DNA from: Bradyrhizobium sp. LTSP885
GTDB lineage: Bacteria; Pseudomonadota; Alphaproteobacteria; Rhizobiales; Xanthobacteraceae
Reading direction: 5' to 3'
Assembly (NCBI RefSeq): GCF_000938305.1
Contig: NZ_JYMT01000017.1
Location: 39,140 to 103,139, forward strand
Length of the DNA stretch: 64,000 nt
The translations under genes were made by a program, and so were the position numbers. Shown piece after piece: positions 35,498 to 44,019 of this stretch (positions within the stretch are counted from its first letter, which is position 1; each line of letters begins with the position of its first letter). Under the pieces are notes generated by a model. It did not search any database and was not told the origin of the DNA. It worked only from the letters and a program-made list of their open reading frames with translations.

Positions 35498-36208
35498 ATG
35501 AGTTCGCAGACCGACGATACGTCGCCGAACGGCCGTGCCGCGCGCCCGCGGGGCTGGCTGCGCGCGACCGTGGTCACGTCGCTGGCGCTGGCCTTCGTCG
35601 TCGCGGCCATGGGCTTTGTCGGCTTTATCTCGCAACTGCGCGGCGTCGAGACCGATCCGCCTCATCAGGCCGACGGGATTGTGGTGCTGACCGGCGGCTC
35701 CTCGCGGGTGTCGGATGCGATGGAATTGCTGGCCGCGGGCTACGGCAAGCGGCTGTTGATCTCGGGCGTGCATCCGACCAATGAGGCCAGCGATATCTCG
35801 CGCTCGCTGCCCGACAGCCAGAAGCTGATGCACTGCTGCGTCGATCTCGACCGTTCGGCGGTCAATACCCGCAGCAATGCCGCGGAGACCCGCCGCTGGG
35901 TACGCGAGCGCGGCTTCAAGTCGCTGATCGTGGTGACGTCCAACTACCACATGCCGCGGGCGATCGTGGAACTGTCGCATGCGATGCCCGATGTGACGCT
36001 GATTCCGTTCGCCGTCGTCGGCGACAAATGGCGCGACGAACCTTGGTGGACGAGTGGCGCGACGTTCCGTCTGCTGCTATCGGAATACGCCAAATATGTC
36101 GCGGCGGAGGTGCGGGTTCGGCTGGCCGATGTCGGCCTCGATTTGACCTCCGATCTCGGTGAGCCGGCGGCCGTGCCGCGCCGTCCGACCACGGCGCTGG
36201 CCAATTGA
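35498..36208 (+). CDS. YdcF/ElyC-family membrane protein (DUF218)
   Basis: The 236-residue product has one N-terminal membrane helix (VVTSLALAFVVAAMGFVGFI) and a DUF218 domain with DGIVVLTGGSSRVSDAMELL, LLISGVHP, NTRSNAAET and VVTSNYHMPRAI. Related proteins ElyC and SanA act in cell-envelope homeostasis. It belongs to the conserved ftsE-ftsX-ydcF-plsC group, which supports an envelope role. Confidence 0.88.
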   Translation: MSSQTDDTSPNGRAARPRGWLRATVVTSLALAFVVAAMGFVGFISQLRGVETDPPHQADGIVVLTGGSSRVSDAMELLAAGYGKRLLISGVHPTNEASDISRSLPDSQKLMHCCVDLDRSAVNTRSNAAETRRWVRERGFKSLIVVTSNYHMPRAIVELSHAMPDVTLIPFAVVGDKWRDEPWWTSGATFRLLLSEYAKYVAAEVRVRLADVGLDLTSDLGEPAAVPRRPTTALAN

Positions 36209-36220
36209 TGTATCAGGCAC

Positions 36221-36297
36221 CGTCATTCCGGGATGGTGCGCGAGCACCAGACCCGGAATCTCGAGATTCCGGGTTCGCTTCGCGCCCCGGAATGACG
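36221..36297. repeat. Palindromic repeat, CGTCATTCCGGG family, copy 1
   Basis: It starts CGTCATTCCGGGATGG and ends CCCCGGAATGACG, with internal CGGAATCTCGAGATTCCG. A longer copy lies at 52565-52668. It separates the YdcF and PlsC genes. Confidence 0.85.
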
Positions 36298-36324
36298 GTG
36301 ACCTCGTAGAGGATAGTCTTTGAG

Positions 36325-37092
36325 ATGGCTTTGATCTTCCTGCGCTCGCTCGTCTTCAACGTGCTGTTCTACATCGTGCTGGTGCTGCTGATGGTCGTCG
36401 CGATCCCGACGCTGCTGCTGCCGCGATGGGGAGTGATGGGGCTGGAGGCGGTGTGGGCGCATATCAGCCTGTTCCTGATGCGCGTGATCTGCAACATCAG
36501 GATCGAGTTCCGCGGCATGGAGAAGATCCCGCAGGGCGCGCTGATCATTGCCTCGAAACACCAGTCGTTCTGGGAGACCTTCGCGCTGGTGCGCTTTTTC
36601 GATCGGCCGCTGTTCATCCTGAAGCGCGAGCTGATGATGATCCCGGTGTTCGGCTGGTGCCTGAAGAAGGCCGGCATGATCTCGGTCGAGCGGAGCGGCG
36701 GTCCGCGCTCGCTGCTGAAGACGCTGAAGCGCGCGGCGGGCGAGGTGAAGCGCGGCCGTCAGCTCATCATCTTTCCGGAAGGCACGCGCACTGCGCCCGG
36801 TGCACCGCCGAACTACAAGGCCGGCGTCGGCCAGATCTATGTCGAGAGCGGCGTGCCGTGCCTGCCGGTCGCGCTCAATTCCGGGCTGTTCTGGCCGCGC
36901 CGCACCTTCATGCGCTATCCGGGGACGTTGGTGGTCGAATTCCTGGATCCATTGCCGCCGGGATTGCCGCGCGACGAATTCCTCAAACGCCTGCGCGAGC
37001 AGATCGAAACCGCCACCAACCGCATTGTCGAGGCCGGGCGCGCCGAACAGGCGCAATTGTTCGGCGGGGTGCCGAGCCGGGCGAAGGGTTAG
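36325..37092 (+). CDS. plsC: 1-Acyl-sn-glycerol-3-phosphate acyltransferase
   Basis: The 255-residue product acylates lysophosphatidic acid in membrane lipid synthesis. It has an N-terminal membrane segment, the acyltransferase motif I as KHQSFWET (HX4E in place of HX4D), motif III FPEGTRT and a C-terminal VVEFLDPLPPGLPR. The HX4E form is common in alphaproteobacterial PlsC relatives and is not by itself a defect. It is the last gene of the ftsEX group. Confidence 0.9.
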   Translation: MALIFLRSLVFNVLFYIVLVLLMVVAIPTLLLPRWGVMGLEAVWAHISLFLMRVICNIRIEFRGMEKIPQGALIIASKHQSFWETFALVRFFDRPLFILKRELMMIPVFGWCLKKAGMISVERSGGPRSLLKTLKRAAGEVKRGRQLIIFPEGTRTAPGAPPNYKAGVGQIYVESGVPCLPVALNSGLFWPRRTFMRYPGTLVVEFLDPLPPGLPRDEFLKRLREQIETATNRIVEAGRAEQAQLFGGVPSRAKG

Positions 37093-37116
37093 GCTGGCCC
37101 CCCTGAGCGCCAGCTC

Positions 37117-38265
37117 TCAACGCCGGGCGATGAGTTGAAGCAGATCGTCAGGTCCCGGCACCGCCCCCGTTTCGCGCAGCCAGGTTTCCGACAACTCCCT
37201 GACCTCGCCCGGGGTTATGCCGAAATGCCGGCGGAATGCGCGGACGAAGCTGGAATCGCTGCTGAACTGAAGGTCGAGGGCAAGGTCGATCAGGCGGTTG
37301 CTTCGCGATCTCGGCGACACAAGCAGCCTCAAGGCGCGATTGAGCCGCTGCTCCTGGATGTAGCGTGCCAGGCCGCCATCTGCTTCGAACAACCGGTACA
37401 GGCTGGCCCGCGAAATTTCAAAGCGACGGCAGAGATCGTCGGCCACAAGGGACGGCGTCTCGAGATTGGCCGCGATATAGCGCTTGATCATCGCGCGATA
37501 CAGATGGTGCTCGGCGCGCTCGACGTCGCCCTCCGTATCCGCCGCGCGGCCGGCAACCCCGGCGATGATGTCGGCCATTGCCTCGATCGTCGCGGCGAGG
37601 GCCTCGGCGCTCGGCGCCACTTGCTCCCAAAGCGCAGAGAGCTGGCTTGCCAGCAGGCGCGCGTGGTGGTGGCTGGCCGGCAGGAGGACGGCCGTCGCCG
37701 AGTCCGGGTGTGCCAGCTTCGGCGCGAGGAGGCTAAGTTGCAGGATGAGCACCAGCGTCCGGCTGCGGCCGCGCTCCGCCGTCAATACCGTGCGGTTGGG
37801 CTGCGCCATGTCGAGCAGGCAGACATCGCCCGGCCGCAATGTAACGTCGCGCCGTCCCGACGAGAAACCCATTTCGCCCGCAAGACAAAGCGCGATGTGA
37901 TAGTGATCGAGATTGCCGCGGGCGATATGCGCGGGCGTCCGGTGATATTCGAGCGCGGATGTGGAGCTGTCGACCAGCAGGGCGTCGCCGCTCATGAGCA
38001 TCGTCGACGACAGGTAGAAATCATTCTCCGCGGTCAACGGAATCACGTTGCAGATACCGGTGGTAGCCTCGCGCAGCTGTTGCAAGCCTGCCGCGCCGTG
38101 CCTCTCGTGTCCGAATTTGCTCAAGGGCGCGGGCGTGCCGCCTAAATTGGGGTCGACGGGGCGGGACTGCAAGAAACTTACTCTCGATTTCCGGCGGGCG
38201 CATACAGGACGAAGAGCAGCTGTAGCGATCCGAAATTCGCCGCGCAAGTGACATCGGCAAGTCAT
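37117..38265 (-). CDS. AraC-family transcriptional regulator
   Basis: The product (up to 382 residues) has an N-terminal AraC-binding-like domain (with ALCLAGEMGFSSG and RPGDVCLLDMAQP) and a C-terminal double HTH: SLVADDLCRRFEISRASLYRLFE and LDLQFSSDSSFVRAFRRHFGITP. The gene 3' of it on the chromosome is convergent plsC; a substrate-binding protein gene is the nearest upstream neighbour on the same strand. The first 40 residues are unconserved and the start codon lies in a 13-bp tandem repeat, so the true start is uncertain. Confidence 0.85.
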   Translation of the reverse strand: MTCRCHLRGEFRIATAALRPVCARRKSRVSFLQSRPVDPNLGGTPAPLSKFGHERHGAAGLQQLREATTGICNVIPLTAENDFYLSSTMLMSGDALLVDSSTSALEYHRTPAHIARGNLDHYHIALCLAGEMGFSSGRRDVTLRPGDVCLLDMAQPNRTVLTAERGRSRTLVLILQLSLLAPKLAHPDSATAVLLPASHHHARLLASQLSALWEQVAPSAEALAATIEAMADIIAGVAGRAADTEGDVERAEHHLYRAMIKRYIAANLETPSLVADDLCRRFEISRASLYRLFEADGGLARYIQEQRLNRALRLLVSPRSRSNRLIDLALDLQFSSDSSFVRAFRRHFGITPGEVRELSETWLRETGAVPGPDDLLQLIARR

Positions 38266-38300
38266 ATCGGCAAGTCATATCGGCAAGTCATATCGGTATG
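38253..38300. repeat. 13-bp tandem repeat at the AraC-family gene start
   Basis: Three perfect copies of ATCGGCAAGTCAT (38253-38265, 38266-38278, 38279-38291) and a partial fourth copy. On the minus strand each copy supplies an ATG. Because 13 is not a multiple of three, each ATG starts a different frame. Confidence 0.85.
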
Positions 38301-38370
38301 AGAGGCGCGTACGCCGTCGGCCGCCGACTGGCGCTGTGCCGCTTGCGTGAGCAGTCCGCCGAGCGGCGCG

Positions 38371-39519
38371 CTATTTCACCAGCCTGAACTTTCCGCCCTC
38401 GACCTTGATGAGAAAGGCGGAACGCTCGTCGTAGCCATTGTGGTCGGTCGGGCTCATCGTCGAGAGGCCGTTGTTCAGATAGACGTCCTTGCCGCGCTCC
38501 AGCTCGTCACGAAGTGCTGCGCGAAATTCCGGCGTGCCGGGCTTGGCAGTCTTCAACGCGCTCGCCGCCGCCCGCTTGAACAGCGAGATCGCGTCCCACA
38601 GATGGGCGGCGAAGATGTTCGGCTTCTGCCCGTTGACCTTCTCGTAGTCCGAGACGAACGCGTCACGTGCCTGCCGGAACGGATCGTTCGGCGGCAGATC
38701 GTCCGCAATGGTGAAGGCTTCCCCGGTGAACACGGCGCCCTCGACGTTGGCGCCGCCGAGCTTGATGAATTCTTCCGTTGCGACCCCGTGGGTCTGGAAG
38801 ATCTTGCCGGCATAGCCGCGTTCGCGCAGCGCCTCCTGCGGCAGCACGGCCGGCGTGCCGGCGGAGGCGATGAACACCGCGTCGGGATTGGTCCCCAGCA
38901 CCTTGAGGGCCTGGCCGGTGGCGCTGGTGTCGGCGCGTGCGTAGACCTCATGCGTGGTAACGGTCAGGCCAAGCGTCGGCGCGAGCCGGGAGATTTCCTT
39001 GTAATAGCCTTCGCCATATCCGTCAGACACGCCGATATAGCCGAGGGTCTTGATGCCGGATTTCGCGATGTATTTGAGGATCGCCGCCGCCATCAGATCG
39101 TCGTTGGGCACGACCTTGAAGGCCCATCTGCGGCGGTCATCGATCGGCTGCACGATCGCGGTTGCGGCCGCCAGCGAGATGATCGGCGTTTTTGATTCCA
39201 GCGCGACGTCGAGCATCGGCATGGTCACGGGGGTCAGCGAGGAGCCGATCAGGATGTCGACGCCGTCCTGGATCACCAGGCGCCGGGCGTTCTGGGTGCC
39301 CTTGGTGGGGTCGGATTCGTCGTCGAGCGTGACGTAGACGATCTTTTCACCCCCGACCTCCTTCGGAAGCGCCGAGATCGCGCGCATCTGGGGCCCGCCG
39401 AGCGCCGAGCCCGGTCCGGAGGCGGACACCACGATTCCGACCTTGATGTCGGCATTCGCCTGCGAGGCCAGCAGCACCGTGCTCGCGGCGATCCAAAGTC
39501 CGGCAACAGCCAGCTTCAT
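38371..39519 (-). CDS. ABC transporter substrate-binding protein, branched-chain amino acid type
   Basis: The 382-residue periplasmic protein has a signal peptide (MKLAVAGLWIAASTVLLASQANA) and a type I periplasmic-binding fold: IKVGIVVSASGPGSALGGPQ, LIGSSLTPVTMPM, and the hinge region with VSDGYGEGYYKE and the DAVFIASAGTPA strand. The ATG at 39519 follows GGGAGGATGTGCA. No permease or ATPase gene is adjacent, so it either feeds a transporter encoded elsewhere or serves as a sensor. The ligand is unknown. Confidence 0.9.
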   Translation of the reverse strand: MKLAVAGLWIAASTVLLASQANADIKVGIVVSASGPGSALGGPQMRAISALPKEVGGEKIVYVTLDDESDPTKGTQNARRLVIQDGVDILIGSSLTPVTMPMLDVALESKTPIISLAAATAIVQPIDDRRRWAFKVVPNDDLMAAAILKYIAKSGIKTLGYIGVSDGYGEGYYKEISRLAPTLGLTVTTHEVYARADTSATGQALKVLGTNPDAVFIASAGTPAVLPQEALRERGYAGKIFQTHGVATEEFIKLGGANVEGAVFTGEAFTIADDLPPNDPFRQARDAFVSDYEKVNGQKPNIFAAHLWDAISLFKRAAASALKTAKPGTPEFRAALRDELERGKDVYLNNGLSTMSPTDHNGYDERSAFLIKVEGGKFRLVK

Positions 39520-39674
39520 TGCACATCCTCCCGGGAAGGTCTTTTTTGTTGTCCGGCCCAAACTAGCCGGTCAATCCGGTTTCGCATAATTGATTTCGCA
39601 GGTCCCGTCTGTCCCTCCGAATAGGGACATTGGGCGGATGCAGCACGGCGGCAGGCGCCGCGCGTGGCCGCCAC

Positions 39675-42600
39675 TCACCCCGCGCTGCGCGCGGCCCGTC
39701 GTCTTTGGCGCCAGTGCCGGGCGCGGTCGAGATAGAGATAGACCACCGGAGTGGTATAGAGCGTCAGGATCTGGCTCAGGATCAGCCCGCCGAAGATCGC
39801 GATGCCGAGCGGCTGGCGCAGCTCGCTGCCCTCGCCCATGCCGATCATCAGCGGCACCGCGCCGAACAGCGCCGCCAGCGTCGTCATCATGATCGGGCGG
39901 AAGCGCATCACACAGGCCTCAAAGATCGCCTCGCGCGACGACAGCCCGCGCTGACGCTCGGCATCGACCGCAAAGTCGATCATCATGATGGCGTTCTTCT
40001 TCACGATGCCGATCAGCAGAACCACCCCGATCGCGCCGATGATGTCGAACTCGGTATGGAACAGCAGCAGCGCCGCCACCGCACCGACGCCGGCGGAGGG
40101 CAAAGTGGACAGGATCGTGAGTGGGTGAACGTAACTCTCGTAGAGCATGCCGAGCGAGATGTAGATCGTCGCCAGCGCCGCAAGGATCAGGAACGGCTCG
40201 CTCGCCAACGATTGCTGGAAGATCTTGGCCGCCCCCGAAAATGCGCCATGAATGCCCGCCGGCATGCCGATCTGGCGCATCGTCGTCTCGATCGTCGTCG
40301 TCGCCGTGCTCAGCGAGACGCCTGGCGGGGTATTGAACGAAACGGTGCTGGCGACCAGCAGGTCCTGGTGGTTGACGGCGAGCGGCGTCACGCCCTCCTC
40401 GAATCGCGCCACGCTGGACAGCGGAATCATCGTCTCCTGGCTGGTGCTGACGGCGGTTCCGGTCGAAGCGACCCCCTTGCCGGTGGCGCCGATCGAATTG
40501 GTCGCCTGATTGCGCACCGCATTGGCCGCGACCGAACTGATCGACGTCTTCTGCGAGGACGAGGCGACCGTTCCGGCCACCGCATTGGTGGTTTGCGAGC
40601 CGCTCGCCGATCCGCCCGTGGTCGAGATATAGATCTCCTTCAAGGTCTGCGGATTCCGCGAGTAGGGCGGCGCCACCTCCATGATCACATGATACTGGTT
40701 GCGCGCGACGAAGATCGTCGAGACCTGTCGCTGCCCGAAGGCATCGTAGAGCGTGTTGTCGAGCTGGCTGACCGAGATCCCGAGTCTGGCGGCGGTATCG
40801 CGATCGATGAGCAGGTTGGATTGCAGCGCCTTGTTCTGCTGGTCGCTGTTGACGTCGGCAAGCGTCGGCTCCTTCTGCAGCGCCGCGACGAGCTTCGGCG
40901 TCCATTCATTGAGCTCCTCGAATGTCGAGCCCTGCAGCGTGTATTGATACGCCGCATTGCCGGAACGTCCGCCGGCGCCGAGGTCGCCGATCGATTGCAG
41001 GAACAGGGTGGCGCCCGCCACGACAGCCAGTGGATCGCGCAATCGTTCGATCACCTGATCGGCCCGCAGCTTGCGCTCGCCGATCGGCTTCAGCGAGGCG
41101 AACACCGTGCCGGTGTTGGTCGCGCCGCCCGGGCCAGCACCGCCGCCGCCGGTGAAGCCGACGGCGGTGTCGACCGCCGGATCGCTTTTGACGATGTCGA
41201 TGTACTGGGTGAGCTTCTCGCGCATCAATTGAAACGAGGTGTGTTGATCGGCCTGGATCGACCCGATCAACAGTCCGGTATCCTGTTGCGGGACGAAGCC
41301 CTTCGGGACCACCGCGTAGAGATGGAAGTTCAGGTAGAGCGTCGAGGCCAGGACCAGCATCACCAGCAGCGGATGGCGCAGCGCGATCGCGAGCGTCCGC
41401 TGATAGAAGCTCAGCATCAGCTCGAAGATGCGCTCGCTGATCCGATAGATCCGCCCATGCGGCCGGCCGCGCTCGTCGCGCAGCAGTACTGCGCACATCA
41501 TCGGCGTCGTCGTCAGCGAGACCACCAGCGAGATCACGATCGCGATCGTGATCGTCATGGCGAATTCGCGGAACAGACGGCCGACCAGGCCGCCCATCAG
41601 CAGGATCGGAACGAACACCGCGATCAGCGACACGCTCATCGACAGCACGGTAAACCCGACCTCGCGGGCGCCGAGCAGCGTGGCCTCCATCCGCGCCATT
41701 CCGGCGTCCATGTGGCGGGTGATGTTTTCCAGGACGACGATGGCGTCGTCGACCACGAACCCGGTCGCCACCGTCAGCGCCATCAGGGAGAAGATGTCGA
41801 GGCTATAGCCCATGAGATACATCACGGCGAAGGTCGCGATCAATGACACCGCCACCGCCACGACCGGCACCAGCGTGGCACGCGCGTTGCGCAGGAACGC
41901 GAACACCACCAGGATCACCAGGGCAACCGCGATCAGCAGCGTGATCTCGACGTCGCGCAGCGACGCGCGGATCGTCTTCGAGCGGTCGACCGCCAGCGTG
42001 ACGTCGATGGCGGGTGACACCGAGGCCTGCAGCTGCGGCATCAGCGCCTTCACACGGTCGACCATCTGGATGATATTGGCGCCGGCTTGGCGGTACACGA
42101 TCATCACGACGGCGGGCTTGCCGTTGGACAGGCCGATCGTGCGGACATTTTCCACGGAATCGATGACGTCGCCGACATCGGTGAGGCGCACCGCCGCGCC
42201 GTTGCGGTAGGCGACGACCAGCGGCTTGTAGTCGTCCGCCTTAGTCGCCTGGTCGTTGGCATAAAGCTGGTAGCGCTGGCTTCCGACGTCGATGCCGCCC
42301 TTCGGGCTGTGGGCATTGGCGCCGGCGAGCGCGGCACGGACATCCTCCAGGCCGATGCCGTATTTGAACAGCGCCGGAGGGATCAGCTCGACGCGCACGG
42401 CGGGCAGCGATCCGCCGCCGACCGAGACTTCGCCGACGCCCTCGACCTGCGACAGCTTTTGGGCGAGCACGGTCGAGGCCGCGTCGTAAAGCTGGGCGGG
42501 CACCAGGGTATCCGACGTCAAGGTGTAGATCAGGATCGGCGCCGAGGCGGGATTGAACTTGCGGTAGGTCGGATTGCTGCGCAGGTTGGTCGGCAGGTCG

Positions 42601-42950
42601 GCGCGCGCCGCATTGATGGCGGCCTGGACGTCGCGCGCGGCGCCGTTGATGTCGCGACCGATATCGAACTGCAGGATGACGCGGGCCGAGCCGAGCGAGC
42701 TTACCGAGGTCATTTCGGTGACGCTGGCGATCTGGCCGAGGTGCCGCTCGAGCGGGCTTGCGACCGTGGTGGCCACGTCGGCAGGGCTGGCGCCGGGCAA
42801 CGTCGCCTGCACCTGGATAGTCGGAATATCGACATCGGGCAGCGGCGAGACCGGCAGCTTGAAAAATGCGATCGCCCCCGCCACCACGAGCCCGAGCGAC
42901 AGCAGGGTGGTGGCGACTGGACGGCGGATGAAAGGGGCGGAGAGGTTCAT
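39675..42950 (-). CDS. RND efflux permease, HAE-1/MdtBC-like
   Basis: The 1091-residue inner-membrane pump has about 12 helices and two large periplasmic loops. It starts MNLSAPFIRRPVATTLLSLG and carries DVDIPTIQVQATLPGASP, the Asp pair of the proton relay in TGFVVDDAIVVLENI and a second half beginning near residue 530. A Ser/Thr/Asn/Gly-rich insert of about 60 residues (around 800-860) lies in the second periplasmic loop and accounts for part of its length. No membrane fusion protein or TolC gene lies next to it, so it must recruit partners from elsewhere. Substrates are unknown. Confidence 0.93.
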   Translation of the reverse strand: MNLSAPFIRRPVATTLLSLGLVVAGAIAFFKLPVSPLPDVDIPTIQVQATLPGASPADVATTVASPLERHLGQIASVTEMTSVSSLGSARVILQFDIGRDINGAARDVQAAINAARADLPTNLRSNPTYRKFNPASAPILIYTLTSDTLVPAQLYDAASTVLAQKLSQVEGVGEVSVGGGSLPAVRVELIPPALFKYGIGLEDVRAALAGANAHSPKGGIDVGSQRYQLYANDQATKADDYKPLVVAYRNGAAVRLTDVGDVIDSVENVRTIGLSNGKPAVVMIVYRQAGANIIQMVDRVKALMPQLQASVSPAIDVTLAVDRSKTIRASLRDVEITLLIAVALVILVVFAFLRNARATLVPVVAVAVSLIATFAVMYLMGYSLDIFSLMALTVATGFVVDDAIVVLENITRHMDAGMARMEATLLGAREVGFTVLSMSVSLIAVFVPILLMGGLVGRLFREFAMTITIAIVISLVVSLTTTPMMCAVLLRDERGRPHGRIYRISERIFELMLSFYQRTLAIALRHPLLVMLVLASTLYLNFHLYAVVPKGFVPQQDTGLLIGSIQADQHTSFQLMREKLTQYIDIVKSDPAVDTAVGFTGGGGAGPGGATNTGTVFASLKPIGERKLRADQVIERLRDPLAVVAGATLFLQSIGDLGAGGRSGNAAYQYTLQGSTFEELNEWTPKLVAALQKEPTLADVNSDQQNKALQSNLLIDRDTAARLGISVSQLDNTLYDAFGQRQVSTIFVARNQYHVIMEVAPPYSRNPQTLKEIYISTTGGSASGSQTTNAVAGTVASSSQKTSISSVAANAVRNQATNSIGATGKGVASTGTAVSTSQETMIPLSSVARFEEGVTPLAVNHQDLLVASTVSFNTPPGVSLSTATTTIETTMRQIGMPAGIHGAFSGAAKIFQQSLASEPFLILAALATIYISLGMLYESYVHPLTILSTLPSAGVGAVAALLLFHTEFDIIGAIGVVLLIGIVKKNAIMMIDFAVDAERQRGLSSREAIFEACVMRFRPIMMTTLAALFGAVPLMIGMGEGSELRQPLGIAIFGGLILSQILTLYTTPVVYLYLDRARHWRQRRRAARSAG

Positions 42951-43309
42951 AACCTTGGCGATCGACGTCCTTGCGGACCAGCTTCTATCCGTCGGCGCCG
43001 CAATGCAAAAGCTTAAATGTCACAGGGCACCGCCATACGGCCGCCGTGATTTGTCGGACACCCGGTCCCTCGCGCCGAAAGCGGTCGATCCAGCAACAAT
43101 CCCGCAACAGTCATGTAGGGTGGGTTAGCGTAAGCGTAACCCACGGTTCGCGGCACTAATCCGTCATTGCGAGCGAAGCGAAGCAATCCATCGTGCCGCA
43201 TATGCGGAAGCATGAATTGCTTCGTCGCTATCGCTCCTCGCAATGACGTAGGAAGGCCTGACCCACCGGTGTTCGGCCAGGGAAGATGCTGGGTTCTTGC
43301 GCTAACACC
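42951..43309. other. Upstream region of the RND gene with two palindromic repeats
   Basis: The gap contains GTGGGTTA/TAACCCAC arms at 43120-43144 and the CGTCATTGCGAG-family element at 43162-43248. No gene is evident. The RND promoter should lie at its left end. Confidence 0.6.
43162..43248. repeat. Palindromic repeat, CGTCATTGCGAG family, copy 2
   Basis: CGTCATTGCGAGCGAAGCGA at the left end, CGCTCCTCGCAATGACG at the right end, and a central AAGCAATCCAT/GAATTGCTT stem. Confidence 0.85.
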
Positions 43310-43909
43310 CTACGTATCGCCGGCATCCTGCAGCGGATGACGCGCCGCATGCGCATCATGCAGCATCACGGCAAGCTGGTGCAGTGGCGCATCGCGAAAA
43401 CCCTGCTTCTCGATCGCGGCCACGGTCGAGAGCACATAGTCGCGATTGTTGCCGGAGCGGCCGTGGCCCTGCTGCACGAAGCGTAGCTGCTCCGAGAGCG
43501 ACAGCCGTCCGGCATATTGCACATGGCCGCGATCGACCACATAGGCGAGAGCACTGACCCGCTGCCGCGCCTCGTTCTCGAGCCACACCGAGCGCATCAC
43601 CTCGCGATAGACGTTGGTGGTCTGCTCGCGCGCGCGCAGATAGGCGATGGTGTCATTGCGACGTGTTGCTGCGACACGAAACGCGATGCCGCGGCAGGCG
43701 CCGCCGCGGTCGAGCCCGAGCACCAGGCCGGGCTTTTCCGGCGTGCCGCGGTGATCGAACGAATAGACGCAGAGCGCGCGATGCTCGCCGATCAGCCGCG
43801 CCGGCAGCTGTTCGATGAACTCAAAGCCCGGCTTCCACATCAGCGAGCCGTAGCCGAACACCCAGAGATCGCCGTCGGACAGGTCAGGGGAGGGAGCGTT
43901 TGCAGGCAT
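43310..43909 (-). CDS. Gamma-glutamylcyclotransferase, ChaC-like
   Basis: The 199-residue product has the cyclotransferase-fold nucleotide-like loop WVFGYGSLMWKPGF, then FDHRGTPEKPGLVLGLDRGG and a NVYREV/YVVDRGHVQY region, characteristic of glutathione-specific ChaC enzymes that release 5-oxoproline from glutathione. It is divergent from the DUF2125 gene, 110 bp away. Confidence 0.88.
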   Translation of the reverse strand: MPANAPSPDLSDGDLWVFGYGSLMWKPGFEFIEQLPARLIGEHRALCVYSFDHRGTPEKPGLVLGLDRGGACRGIAFRVAATRRNDTIAYLRAREQTTNVYREVMRSVWLENEARQRVSALAYVVDRGHVQYAGRLSLSEQLRFVQQGHGRSGNNRDYVLSTVAAIEKQGFRDAPLHQLAVMLHDAHAARHPLQDAGDT

Positions 43910-44019
43910 TGCGGTGAGGGGCTATCAGAACACGCGGGGGAAACGAAGTGAATTCCTAGCGCTTTCGGCGCCGCTTTGCCGCTTCGATTTTGACAAATTC
44001 GCACGCCAAAGGACGCCGC

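Noticed and set aside
39630..41846. 738-residue open frame antisense to the RND gene
   Set aside because: Arg/Asp/His-rich translation without domains; the RND protein on the other strand is unambiguous.
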